Shown here: piece after piece, positions 16,549 to 25,580 of the stretch | How positions within the stretch are numbered: position 1 is the first letter of the stretch | Layout: each line of letters opens with the position of its first letter | Assembly: GCA_964594635.1 (NCBI GenBank) | Contig: CAZQMV010000005.1 | Location: forward strand, 1-64,000 | Origin: Berkiella sp964594635 | Lineage (GTDB): Bacteria > Pseudomonadota > Gammaproteobacteria > Berkiellales > Berkiellaceae | DNA length: 64,000 bases | Reading direction: 5' to 3' | Notes under the pieces: model-generated | What the model was told of the DNA's origin: nothing | Databases searched by the model: none | The model's input: the letters and a program-made list of their open reading frames with translations, nothing else | Translations under genes and position numbers: made by a program

Positions 16549-17571
16549 ATGAATCAAAATCACGATAGTATAACGCTGCTCGAAGAAAGAGCTAACCCCG
16601 TAGCTGTTGAGTCGCTCTATCGCCAGGGTTTGCTTTCTCAAGGTGGCAGAGAAATGGGGTTATCTTTACTTAACCCTCATGATAATTGGGGTTATTGGAT
16701 CTCTACTATTTTGTTGATCCTTGGTTGGGTGTTTATCTTAAGTGGCATTACCTACTTTTTTGCGTTTAATTGGCACAAAATGTCAGCCTACTATAAATTC
16801 AGCTCGATACAGGTCTTAATTTTAGTTTGTTTAGCTGGAGCGTGGGCTTATGAAATTGATAATCTACGCGGCAAACTATTCTTAACAGGCGGATGTATTT
16901 TAATTGGTGTCTTCCTAGCGGTATTTGGCCAAGTCTATCAAACGGGCGCCAATAGCTTTACGCTCTTTCTTGTTTGGACATTAATCATTACACCACTAGT
17001 ACTCATTAGTCAGTTTGCACCGCTTTGGGCAATTTGGCTATTACTCATAAATATCACTGTGATTTTGTATTGGAACCAAGATTTTTCACCTTCTACAAAT
17101 AACAAGTATTACCTTTACATTATTTTATTAAGCTTGAATGGCTTCGGTTTAATACTAAGAGAATGGTTTTATTACCAGCGAATAGAGTGGCTGCAAGGTC
17201 GATGGCATAGAATTGTGCTGTGTCTGTCTTTATTAATTATATCGTTTATACCAATGACACTATTCATTATGGATAAGCGTTTTGACAACACCTCGTTATT
17301 TATCAGTGCGCTGGTGGGATATTGCTTACAAATGGGATTTCTTTACCATTACCGATACTATTTACGCGATCGCTGGGTATTCGCGTTAACGTTAATCAGC
17401 TTAAGCCTTATTGCCTGTGAAATTGCTTACCAAATACTTGATAAATTTGTGAAAAATGATGTGTTCAATTATTTATTCATGACAATTATTGTATTAATCA
17501 TTTTTTCAAGTAGTGCTTATGTCCTTAGAAGGCTATCGCAAAAAAGCGTTATATTGCAAGGTGGTCAATGA
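16549..17571 (+). CDS. DUF2157 multi-pass membrane protein
   Basis: A 340-residue, strongly hydrophobic protein with about ten predicted membrane helices. A 45-residue soluble N-terminus contains RQGLLSQGGREMGLSLL, and the first helices read WISTILLILGWVFILSGITY. This is the DUF2157 pattern. Its stop overlaps the start of the DUF4401 gene (ATGA). The gene trio DUF2157-DUF4401-GDYXXLXY is conserved in many proteobacteria; its function is unknown. No clear ribosome-binding site was seen before the ATG. Confidence 0.8.
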   Translation: MNQNHDSITLLEERANPVAVESLYRQGLLSQGGREMGLSLLNPHDNWGYWISTILLILGWVFILSGITYFFAFNWHKMSAYYKFSSIQVLILVCLAGAWAYEIDNLRGKLFLTGGCILIGVFLAVFGQVYQTGANSFTLFLVWTLIITPLVLISQFAPLWAIWLLLINITVILYWNQDFSPSTNNKYYLYIILLSLNGFGLILREWFYYQRIEWLQGRWHRIVLCLSLLIISFIPMTLFIMDKRFDNTSLFISALVGYCLQMGFLYHYRYYLRDRWVFALTLISLSLIACEIAYQILDKFVKNDVFNYLFMTIIVLIIFSSSAYVLRRLSQKSVILQGGQ

Positions 17572-18653
17572 AAAACCTCAGTGTGCAAGCTCTATTGAAT
17601 TGGTTAGAAACCCAAGGTGTTTTAAAACAACGGAACACTGCAGAAGCTTATCTTCTTTGCGAAGAAAACATTGATCACATCCCAGTCTATGTGCACATTT
17701 TAATTGGCATTGGCGCTTTTATCGGTTGCTGGACCGCGATTGGGCTTTTATATGCCAGTGGTTTGGTTGATTGGCAAAATGATCAATCAATGATTATCTG
17801 TGGACTGATCGGCATTGGATTAGCCATTGTGACACACTACGCTTTAAAAAATAGTAATGAATTGCTTCATAGTTTCAGTTTGCAATTAGCTTGCATTTTA
17901 ATGATGATGGGCAAAGTTCTTTTTGTTTTTGGTGTTGTGCATAAACTGCACCAGTCTTTTCCAGCTATTAGTGAGTCATGGTTGACAACACTGACTATTG
18001 CGATTGTTGTCATACCAACTTATTTTATCTTTCCTGTTATGCTTGATAGATTTATGTCAACCCTTGTATTGTTGTCGGCGCTCTTAGGAAATACCTATTT
18101 TGACTTTCATCATAACATTGCATTCTATGGATACTATGTTGCATTGCTTGCGCTAGTGGGATGGTTATTGAATGATAAGTATAAGCATTATGCTCTGGAA
18201 GCCTTAACTTATGCTGGCATTATAACGCTGGGGTTTTGTGCCATTATATTAAGCAATATGTTAGCTTTTCACAGCCAACAATGGTTCGTACCTACCGTTG
18301 TATTCAACATAACTTTATCCATAGCCATTATTTTACAGTGTCTCACTCTTAAATTACCTAAACCGCTTAACCAGTTAATTTTTTGGAGTAGCTGTATTGG
18401 GCTGCTCATCCTTGGAATTATTTCTACCAATGGCATTCTCTATGGTATTGGATTGCTTATTCTCGGTTATGAAAAGCATCGTCGTGCATTAACTATTTTA
18501 GGGGTTGTTTTCTTGTGTCTATTTATCATTGAATATTATTACAATTTATCACTCAATCTTGCCCATAAGGCAGCTATCCTTGCCGGAAGCGGTGGATTAC
18601 TGCTCATTGTGCGTATGATTTTACAACACGAGCAATGGGATAAAGCACAATGA
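17568..18653 (+). CDS. DUF4401 multi-pass membrane protein
   Basis: A 361-residue membrane protein with roughly ten helices beginning at residue 45 (VHILIGIGAFIGCWTAIGLL). The soluble start VQALLNWLETQGVL with HIPVYVHILIG fits the DUF4401 family. It overlaps its neighbours by four bases at both ends, so the three proteins are probably made in fixed ratio and may form one complex. No catalytic motif is visible. Confidence 0.75.
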   Translation: MKNLSVQALLNWLETQGVLKQRNTAEAYLLCEENIDHIPVYVHILIGIGAFIGCWTAIGLLYASGLVDWQNDQSMIICGLIGIGLAIVTHYALKNSNELLHSFSLQLACILMMMGKVLFVFGVVHKLHQSFPAISESWLTTLTIAIVVIPTYFIFPVMLDRFMSTLVLLSALLGNTYFDFHHNIAFYGYYVALLALVGWLLNDKYKHYALEALTYAGIITLGFCAIILSNMLAFHSQQWFVPTVVFNITLSIAIILQCLTLKLPKPLNQLIFWSSCIGLLILGIISTNGILYGIGLLILGYEKHRRALTILGVVFLCLFIIEYYYNLSLNLAHKAAILAGSGGLLLIVRMILQHEQWDKAQ

Positions 18654-19150
18654 TTAGAGATGCAACGCTTTTTATTGTTACGATGTTAATATTTATTACA
18701 TTTAATCTCATGATTTTTCAAAAGCAAAGATTACTTCGATCTGGCGAAACAGTTTACTTTGCAATAGTACCTTCTGATCCACGTTCTCTGATGCAAGGTG
18801 ATTACATGGCGTTTCGCTACAAAATGGAAGATGAAATTAAAAATAGCCAAGTCATTACACCAAAGAATCATGGCTATCTTGTCGTTACTTATGATAATGA
18901 AAGCGTGGGACATTTCGTTCGCTTTTATGATGGCGGGAAACTTGCTGAAAATGAGAAGCTGGTTAAATACCGATATAACCCGCAAAGCATTTTAGGTTAC
19001 ACCATTAACCCGCACACTTTCTTCTTTCAAGAAAAACTTCAACAAGACTACCAAAAAGCGGAATATGCTATTTTCCATTATCAAGGTGAAAAGAATTATC
19101 TGTTAGTAGGCCTAGCAGATGGCGATAGGAAAAGAATTAACGGTCAATAA
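18650..19150 (+). CDS. GDYXXLXY-domain membrane-anchored protein
   Basis: A 166-residue protein with one N-terminal transmembrane helix (residues 6-24) and the naming motif, here DPRSLMQGDYMAFRY, around residues 43-57. The remainder is a beta-rich extracytoplasmic domain (HGYLVVTYDNESVGHFVRFY). It is the third member of the DUF2157/DUF4401/GDYXXLXY set. Function is unknown; being anchored and exported, it may be the periplasmic part of the complex. Confidence 0.85.
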   Translation: MIRDATLFIVTMLIFITFNLMIFQKQRLLRSGETVYFAIVPSDPRSLMQGDYMAFRYKMEDEIKNSQVITPKNHGYLVVTYDNESVGHFVRFYDGGKLAENEKLVKYRYNPQSILGYTINPHTFFFQEKLQQDYQKAEYAIFHYQGEKNYLLVGLADGDRKRINGQ

Positions 19151-19259
19151 TTCGGTTATTTTTTTAAAACTGTTCAAAAAATCAGGTGTTTGCACTGGTT
19201 GCAAATGAGTTCATTATCTATTCTTTAAGTAATTAAAGCCACTAATAGGTTTATCTGCC

Positions 19260-19877
19260 ATGCAACATATGATGAATAATCAATTTTGGGCTAAAGCACT
19301 CGGCTTGCTGCTAACTCTGGGACTTAGCTTAGCTAGTGCCAAAATTGCATATGCAGATGAGCAATTCATCTTTGATCCCAATGGTGTGGTCAGTGCCTCC
19401 ATGAAAGTCAAATTAGACAAATTGTTAACAGAATTAGATCAAAAGAAAAATCTACTGATTGAAGAACATATATTGCCCACCTTAGGTAACGATGACCCCC
19501 TCAAAGTGGTAGGCGAACTTGCTCAAAAACTAGACTCACGGGGCTCAACAGCTGAGAATCGTGCTTTGGTTCTTTATGTGCTGGATAATAATTTTGTGCA
19601 AATTTATCCTAACCAGAAATTAGCTTCTATTATTGATTCAGCTGCTTTAGCCAGCGTGGCCGAAAATGCTAAACAACAATTGCAACAAAGGAATTATGAC
19701 GAAATGGCCAGAGTTTCAATTGCAGGCATTTATCACTTTTATCAAAAAAGTGGCACGCTACAACCAACTGAAAGCAGTGAATCTAATAAAAAAGCAATCT
19801 ATAACATGCTATTTGCATTAATTGTTTTAGTGGTTGTGGTGGGTTTAATTAAAATGAGCACTAAGAAATCACTGTAA
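19260..19877 (+). CDS. TPM-domain exported protein with C-terminal membrane anchor
   Basis: A 205-residue protein with a signal peptide (LGLLLTLGLSLASAKIAYA, cleavage near residue 32). A TPM-like domain follows from FIFDPNGVVS to about residue 160, and a C-terminal helix (IYNMLFALIVLVVVVGLI) ends in lysines. TPM domains occur in bacterial proteins such as Psb32/YgcG, with proposed phosphatase or scaffold roles. The domain here is divergent, so the assignment is moderate. It follows the membrane trio by about 110 bases and might share its envelope role. Confidence 0.65.
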   Translation: MQHMMNNQFWAKALGLLLTLGLSLASAKIAYADEQFIFDPNGVVSASMKVKLDKLLTELDQKKNLLIEEHILPTLGNDDPLKVVGELAQKLDSRGSTAENRALVLYVLDNNFVQIYPNQKLASIIDSAALASVAENAKQQLQQRNYDEMARVSIAGIYHFYQKSGTLQPTESSESNKKAIYNMLFALIVLVVVVGLIKMSTKKSL

Positions 19878-20996
19878 TTTTTTAATCATTAAAGTAATCG
19901 GTGGTGAACTTAACTGCTTCACCACTTCAAATCCACACTTTTCATAGGTCCGAATAGCAGCTATGTTTGCAGTATCAGGATCAACAAACACACCAGAATA
20001 AGATGGCTTAATGTAAGTCTCCATAAATTGCTTCAGCAGAACCACGCCTAAGTTTTTATTTAAATATTGTTTTTCACCAATATAAAAATCCAGTGCCGCT
20101 AAATGACCTTTTAGCTGAGGCAAATCATAACCTTCTCTTGCAAAATCATTCACATTGTAATATTGAATGTAACCAATCGGGTTATTTGCACATTCAATCA
20201 CAAATGCGTGCAACGGTTTAGCCTCATTACCACTCATTTTAAAACCTTGCACATAAGTATGATATTTTTTCTCTATATCAGAATAAGTCCATGCTTTATC
20301 TTTTGACCACCACATCATGACATGATCGGCATTTAACCAGTGCTGTAAAAGCCCAAAGTGTTGATTTTGCAATGCGCCAAAGGTGATTTTACGACTGATA
20401 TATTCAATAAAAGCCTTTGGGTCTTTGTGCGACTCTACATATTGTATGACTTGATGTGCTGCTGTATTGGGGCTATTTGAGGTTGTATCAATTTCTAAAT
20501 CATAAATAACGGCATTGTTATAGACTTGAGGATAAAGTGCTCTAGCCATCCCCACAAACCTGTCCTCGCGCTCACTCTCACGTCTTTCGCATTCGAGCAA
20601 TTCGCATATCACTTTAACCACAAAAACTTTATTGCTAGAGCATAACGCATTCACATAACGGTCAAATATCTCATTTTGCCACAACACTTCATCAATGATG
20701 AGGTCATAGCCTTTTTGAATAAGCACAGCCAATGATTCGATCATATCCCAATGTAATTGCACCGCATTTGGACCATCGACAATATGTGTTAACCGATTCC
20801 CCTCTGTGTCAATCGAGATATCATGAAAAAACCAATCTTTAGGTTCATTCTCTAAAGCAACAAATTTTTCATCGATCCAAAAATTGACCAGATGATCAAT
20901 TGAGTAGAAAAGAAAAGGCCGTTCAGACTGACGCATGATTGCTCTTGCGAGAGTGGATTTTCCAGCAGAGGATGTGCCATTTAAAAAGATAATCAT
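19869..20996 (-). CDS. Fusion: chloramphenicol-phosphotransferase-like kinase and AAC(6')-like GNAT acetyltransferase
   Basis: From the ATG at 20996 this is 375 residues. Residues 1-185 resemble the CPT-like P-loop kinases: MIIFLNGTSSAGKSTLARAI, then SIDHLVNFW and LIIDEVLW. Residues about 205-375 are a GNAT domain close in pattern to aminoglycoside 6'-acetyltransferases: HVMMWWSKDKAW, NPIGYIQYYNVND, NLGVVLLKQFM and VDPDTANIAAIRTYEKCGF. An upstream in-frame GTG at 21056 has no ribosome-binding site and is not used. The combination predicts small-molecule modification, possibly antibiotic inactivation, but substrates cannot be read from sequence. The gene is convergent with the TPM gene, with a nine-base overlap. 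Confidence 0.75.
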   Translation of the reverse strand: MIIFLNGTSSAGKSTLARAIMRQSERPFLFYSIDHLVNFWIDEKFVALENEPKDWFFHDISIDTEGNRLTHIVDGPNAVQLHWDMIESLAVLIQKGYDLIIDEVLWQNEIFDRYVNALCSSNKVFVVKVICELLECERRESEREDRFVGMARALYPQVYNNAVIYDLEIDTTSNSPNTAAHQVIQYVESHKDPKAFIEYISRKITFGALQNQHFGLLQHWLNADHVMMWWSKDKAWTYSDIEKKYHTYVQGFKMSGNEAKPLHAFVIECANNPIGYIQYYNVNDFAREGYDLPQLKGHLAALDFYIGEKQYLNKNLGVVLLKQFMETYIKPSYSGVFVDPDTANIAAIRTYEKCGFEVVKQLSSPPITLMIKKLQ

Positions 20997-21116
20997 AATT
21001 TTTGGGTAATCACCTAACAACGCCAAGAGAATGGATTTCTTTTGTTTTTTTAACACACTTTGGGGCGTTCAGATATATATTAAATAATAGGGAATTGGCG
21101 ACAAGGACATAGCAAG

Positions 21117-21209
21117 TTGACACACATATATTTTCTTTCCGGCATCATTGGCATCCTCTTGGTGATTTATTTAATCATTGCACTCCTTAAACCGGAGTTT
21201 TTTTCGTGA
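21117..21209 (+). CDS. kdpF: KdpF, small stabilising subunit of the Kdp potassium pump
   Basis: A 30-residue peptide starting at TTG and reading THIYFLSGIIGILLVIYLII followed by ALLKPEFFS. It is a single membrane helix with the L-x-P-E-x-F ending typical of KdpF. AAGGA lies nine bases ahead of the TTG. Its TGA overlaps the GTG start of kdpA by four bases, exactly the expected kdpFABC layout. KdpF stabilises the KdpABC complex in the inner membrane. Confidence 0.85.
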   Translation: MTHIYFLSGIIGILLVIYLIIALLKPEFFS

Positions 21210-22939
21210 CAGTCTTTCTGACGACAAACAGTATCACTCAGCTGATACTATTGCTTGTGATCGTTGGCGTGTTGGTTAAGCCCCTAGGCCAATATATTGT
21301 GCGCGTTTACTGTAACCAAACTGTGATGCTAGAAATTTTATTGGGCCCCATTGAAGACCGCATTTATCGCTTTGCCAACATTAACCCTAACAAAGAAATG
21401 ACTTGGCAGCAGTATAGTCTAGCATTACTTATTGCAAGCCTTGGAGGCTTCCTTCTCCTTTTTACCATTTTATCTTGCCAAGCCTATTTACCTTTGAACC
21501 CTAAAGCATTGGCAAGTTTAAGTCCTTCACTTGCTTTTAATATTGCTGCGAGCTTTGTCACCAATACCAATTGGCAACCCTATGTGCCTGAAACAACACT
21601 CAGTCATTTTAGCCAAATGTTCGGCCTGACAGTGCAATATTTTCTCTCTGCCAGTATAGGCATGGCCGTTGCCATTGCATTGATCCGCGGCATTGTACGC
21701 AAAAATAATCTTCATATTGGGAATTTCTGGGTAGATTGGTTACGGGGAATTTTGTACATACTGTTGCCGATGGCACTTGTGTTTGCACTCATCCTTGGCT
21801 CACAAGGCGTTATTCAAAATTTTAACGCTGATATTCTAGCAATTAATCTAGAAAACGCTACACAATCCATACCAGGGGGGCCTGTTGCTTCACAAGTTGC
21901 TATCAAACAACTTGGTAGCAACGGTGGTGGTTTCTTTAATGCTAATTCAGCTCATCCATTCGAAAATCCTAATGATTTAACCAATTTACTCGAATTATTA
22001 AGTATCTTGTTGCTGCCTGCTGCCTTTTTTTATGCCTTTGGCGTTATCGTCAATGATAAGCGACAAGGTTGGACCATTCTTGTTGCCATGACGCTTATTT
22101 TTATCCCTCTATATCTATTTGCGGTTAATCAAGAACAGCAAGGTAACGACCTATTAAACACCCTGCCGATTGAACAACGTGCAAGCAATGCACAAGCGGG
22201 GGGCAATATGGAAGGCAAAGAAGCGCGTTTTGGTATCGTCAATTCTGTCTTATGGGCTAGCGCTACCACCGCGACTTCCAATGGCTCTGTCAATTCAATG
22301 CATGATTCTTATACGCCGTTAGGAGGAGCGATCACACTACTGTTTATGATGTTAGGTGAAGTGATTTACGGCGGCGTTGGCTCTGGCTTATATGGCATCA
22401 TTATATTTATCTTTATTACCGTTTTTATCGCAGGCTTGATGGTAGGACGGACTCCTGAATACTTAGGTAAGAAAATTCAATCTTTTGAAATAAAAATGTC
22501 ATCACTTTGTCTTATCGTACCTACTATGACCATATTATTTGGGACAATGCTTGCAGTCATGTCACCAGAAGGAGCCCGCAGTATCCTTAATCAAGGTCCA
22601 CAAGGTTTTAGCGAAATACTCTATGCTTTCACCTCGGTTTCCTCAAATAATGGCAGTGCCTTTGCAGGATTAAATGCAAATACTGCTTTCTTTAATACAC
22701 TTTTAGGTATTTGCATGCTATTAAATCGATATTTAACGATTGTATTTGTTTTGGCCATTAGCGGTTCATTAGCTGCCAAAAATACGACACCTACATCGGC
22801 AAGCACCTTATCTACTGACACCTCATTATTTATTTTCTTTCTAATTGGGATCATCGTGATGATTGGCCTGTTGACTTATATTCCAAGCTTAACCTTAGCA
22901 CCTATTTCTGAATATTTGATGATGGCGAGTATGAAATAA
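21206..22939 (+). CDS. kdpA: Potassium-transporting ATPase subunit KdpA
   Basis: A 577-residue channel-like subunit with four pseudo-repeats. The selectivity-filter loops are visible as SFVTNTNWQ near residue 115, GSNGGGFFNANSAHPFENP near 236 and SVSSNNGSAFAGL near 476. It binds and passes K+ in the inner membrane. It starts with GTG, preceded by GGAG, inside the kdpF stop. Length is slightly above the E. coli protein (557). It overlaps kdpB by one base. Confidence 0.96.
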   Translation: MTVFLTTNSITQLILLLVIVGVLVKPLGQYIVRVYCNQTVMLEILLGPIEDRIYRFANINPNKEMTWQQYSLALLIASLGGFLLLFTILSCQAYLPLNPKALASLSPSLAFNIAASFVTNTNWQPYVPETTLSHFSQMFGLTVQYFLSASIGMAVAIALIRGIVRKNNLHIGNFWVDWLRGILYILLPMALVFALILGSQGVIQNFNADILAINLENATQSIPGGPVASQVAIKQLGSNGGGFFNANSAHPFENPNDLTNLLELLSILLLPAAFFYAFGVIVNDKRQGWTILVAMTLIFIPLYLFAVNQEQQGNDLLNTLPIEQRASNAQAGGNMEGKEARFGIVNSVLWASATTATSNGSVNSMHDSYTPLGGAITLLFMMLGEVIYGGVGSGLYGIIIFIFITVFIAGLMVGRTPEYLGKKIQSFEIKMSSLCLIVPTMTILFGTMLAVMSPEGARSILNQGPQGFSEILYAFTSVSSNNGSAFAGLNANTAFFNTLLGICMLLNRYLTIVFVLAISGSLAAKNTTPTSASTLSTDTSLFIFFLIGIIVMIGLLTYIPSLTLAPISEYLMMASMK

Positions 22940-24963
22940 TGCTAAAAATGATTCTGCAAATTGTCTATCGCCTCTCGCCTCGTCATCAGCTGCGAAACCC
23001 GGTCATGTTTGTAACCTATGTTGCTAGCATTTTGACCACCATCATAGCCATTTATGAGTTTTATCATCCCCAAGCAGAACCGGCACATTTTTCTTTTCAT
23101 ATTGCACTATGGCTATGGTTCACTGTGCTATTTGCCAATTTTTCTGAATCCATCGCTGAAAAAAGAGGCAAAGCACAAGCAGAAAATCTTAAAAAATCAC
23201 GACGCGATATTCAAGCTAAAGTCTTAAAAAACATAGATGATCGCAACTACTCTTTAAGATCATCCGCCACGTTGCATATCAATGATCTTGTTTTAGTTGA
23301 AGCAGGTGATGCGATCCCGGGTGATGGGCAAGTCATTAAAGGTGTCGCATCGGTTGATGAAAGCGCCATTACCGGCGAGAGTGCTCCTGTTATTCGTGAA
23401 GCCGATGGCGACCGAGATGCGGTAACAGGCGGCACAATGATTTTGTCCGACTGGCTTGTTATACGCATTACATCAAATCCCGGTGAAACTTTTCTCGATC
23501 GTATGATTGCCATGGTAGAGGGTGCGAAACGTCAAAAAACACCCAATGAAATTGCTCTTAGTATTTTATTATCAGGGAATACTTTGGCTTTTTTAATTGT
23601 TATTATGTCATTACTGCCATTCGTCATTTTTACTGCCATGAACGCTCAACATAGTAATACGATTAGTCTCACTATCTTAATAGCGCTGCTGGTTTGCTTA
23701 ATACCCACAACGATTGGTGGTTTATTATCAGCAATCGGTATCGCTGGCATGGACCGCTTGATACAAAGCAATGTGATCGCTTCTTCTGGTCGGGCAGTAG
23801 AAGCCGCAGGAGATGTGAGCATACTGTTATTAGATAAAACAGGAACCATCACCTTAGGTAATAGGCAAGCGGTTGCTTTTTATCCTGCCAAAAACATTAC
23901 GATGAAAGCACTGGCACAAGCAGCTGAGCTTTCTTCAATAGCAGATAACACCCCGGAAGGAAAAAGCATTGTTTTACTAGCGCGCGATAAATATCAAGTT
24001 GGGCCAACTGATATTGTAGCCCTATCAGCAACCTTCGTTCCTTTTTCAGCAGAAACCCGCATGAGTGGAATTATACTTAATGATAGGCAAATACTTAAAG
24101 GTGCTATCGATGTTATTAAAAAGCACATCTCAATTCATAATAAAGAAATTGATCAAAGTATTTTAAAGAAAGTCGAGGAAGTCGCAAGATTAGGTAGCAC
24201 TCCATTATTAGTTTGCGATAATAATCAGATTTTAGGTGTCATTCAGCTCAAAGACATTATCAAGTCAGGCATTAAAGAACGATTAAGTGAGCTGCGTCAA
24301 ATGGGCATCAAAAGCATGATGATGACAGGAGATAATCCACTCACTGCAGCAACTATTGCAACAGAAGCGGGTGTTGATGATTTTATGGCTGAAGCAAGCC
24401 CTGAAGACAAATTAAAACTCATCCGTCGACTCCAAGAAGATGGTCATCTTGTCGCAATGATGGGCGATGGAACCAATGACGCACCTGCACTTGCCCAAAC
24501 AGATGTTGCGGTTGCAATGAATAGTGGCACTCAAGCCGCCAAAGAAGCAGCCAATATGATTGACCTTGATTCGGATCCTACTAAGCTGATTGAAATCGTT
24601 AAAATTGGCAAACAATTATTAATGACCCGAGGCGCTTTAACCACTTTTAGTATTTCAAATGATATTGCCAAATACTTTGCCATTTTACCGGCTGCTTTTA
24701 GCACACTCATCCCAGGACTGGGTATCTTAAACATCATGCACTTAACAACACCTAATTCTGCTATTCTCTCAGCAGTGATATTTAATGCTTTTATTATTAT
24801 GTTTTTAATTCCACTAGCACTAAAAGGAGTTAAATATCGGGCATTAAATGCAGACACTTTGTTACGCAATAATATATTTATTTATGGTTTAGGTGGAATA
24901 ATAGTGCCTTTTATCGGCATTAAACTCATTGACCTACTCATCAACCGATTACCTATTTTATGA
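22939..24963 (+). CDS. kdpB: Potassium-transporting P-type ATPase catalytic subunit KdpB
   Basis: A 674-residue P-type ATPase. It shows TGES near residue 145, the phosphorylation motif DKTGT near 299, MMTGDNPLTAATIA and GDGTNDAPALAQTDVAVAM. It hydrolyses ATP to drive K+ uptake through KdpA. Every catalytic motif is present, so the pump itself looks functional. The last bases overlap the kdpC start (ATGA). Confidence 0.96.
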   Translation: MLKMILQIVYRLSPRHQLRNPVMFVTYVASILTTIIAIYEFYHPQAEPAHFSFHIALWLWFTVLFANFSESIAEKRGKAQAENLKKSRRDIQAKVLKNIDDRNYSLRSSATLHINDLVLVEAGDAIPGDGQVIKGVASVDESAITGESAPVIREADGDRDAVTGGTMILSDWLVIRITSNPGETFLDRMIAMVEGAKRQKTPNEIALSILLSGNTLAFLIVIMSLLPFVIFTAMNAQHSNTISLTILIALLVCLIPTTIGGLLSAIGIAGMDRLIQSNVIASSGRAVEAAGDVSILLLDKTGTITLGNRQAVAFYPAKNITMKALAQAAELSSIADNTPEGKSIVLLARDKYQVGPTDIVALSATFVPFSAETRMSGIILNDRQILKGAIDVIKKHISIHNKEIDQSILKKVEEVARLGSTPLLVCDNNQILGVIQLKDIIKSGIKERLSELRQMGIKSMMMTGDNPLTAATIATEAGVDDFMAEASPEDKLKLIRRLQEDGHLVAMMGDGTNDAPALAQTDVAVAMNSGTQAAKEAANMIDLDSDPTKLIEIVKIGKQLLMTRGALTTFSISNDIAKYFAILPAAFSTLIPGLGILNIMHLTTPNSAILSAVIFNAFIIMFLIPLALKGVKYRALNADTLLRNNIFIYGLGGIIVPFIGIKLIDLLINRLPIL

Positions 24964-25580
24964 GCATTAGAATGGAAAAAGGCTTTATTCGCAGTCAAAT
25001 AAGAGCAACCGTGGTTTTTATGGGGGTTTTATCTGTTCTATTGGGACTCGCTTACCCAGGTGTTGTAACTTTAATTTTACAAACTGTATTTAATGATAAA
25101 GCGAACGGAAGCTTACTTGTTATCGACAACCAGGTGAAGGGTTCACGACTGCTTGGCCAACAATTCTCAGAAAATCATTATTTTTGGAGTAGGCCTTCGG
25201 CACTGTCTACAGCTTATTCCCCAATAACATCAGGTGGATCAAATCTGTGTCCAACTAACCCAAAACAGTTCACCTTGGTTCAAGCACGAGCGGCATCATT
25301 GCAGATAAGCTCTTTATCAAGTCAATTAGTCCCAATAGATCTTGTTACAGCTTCAGCAAGCGGATTAGATCCCGATATTAGCTTAGCAGCCGCACGCTAC
25401 CAAATACCCCGCATTGCTAAAGCACGCAAGCTAAAAGAAGAAGTCATTCATGAAATCATTAATCAACAATGTCCTAACGCGCTTTGGAGCTTAATATGCA
25501 CGGCGCATGTAAATGTCTTAAAACTCAACATCGATCTGGATAAGGTAAGTCAAAATCATCATGGAGTCGAAAAGACCTGA
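24960..25580 (+). CDS. kdpC: Potassium-transporting ATPase subunit KdpC
   Basis: A 206-residue protein with one N-terminal membrane helix (TVVFMGVLSVLLGLAYPGVV) and the KdpC core: NGSLL, GSRLLGQQFSENHYFWSRPS, SGGSNLCPTNP, LVTASASGLDPDIS and AARYQIPRIAKAR. KdpC is a periplasm-facing subunit that increases K+ affinity or ATP binding. The gene overlaps kdpB by four bases and kdpD by twenty. Confidence 0.95.
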   Translation: MSIRMEKGFIRSQIRATVVFMGVLSVLLGLAYPGVVTLILQTVFNDKANGSLLVIDNQVKGSRLLGQQFSENHYFWSRPSALSTAYSPITSGGSNLCPTNPKQFTLVQARAASLQISSLSSQLVPIDLVTASASGLDPDISLAAARYQIPRIAKARKLKEEVIHEIINQQCPNALWSLICTAHVNVLKLNIDLDKVSQNHHGVEKT

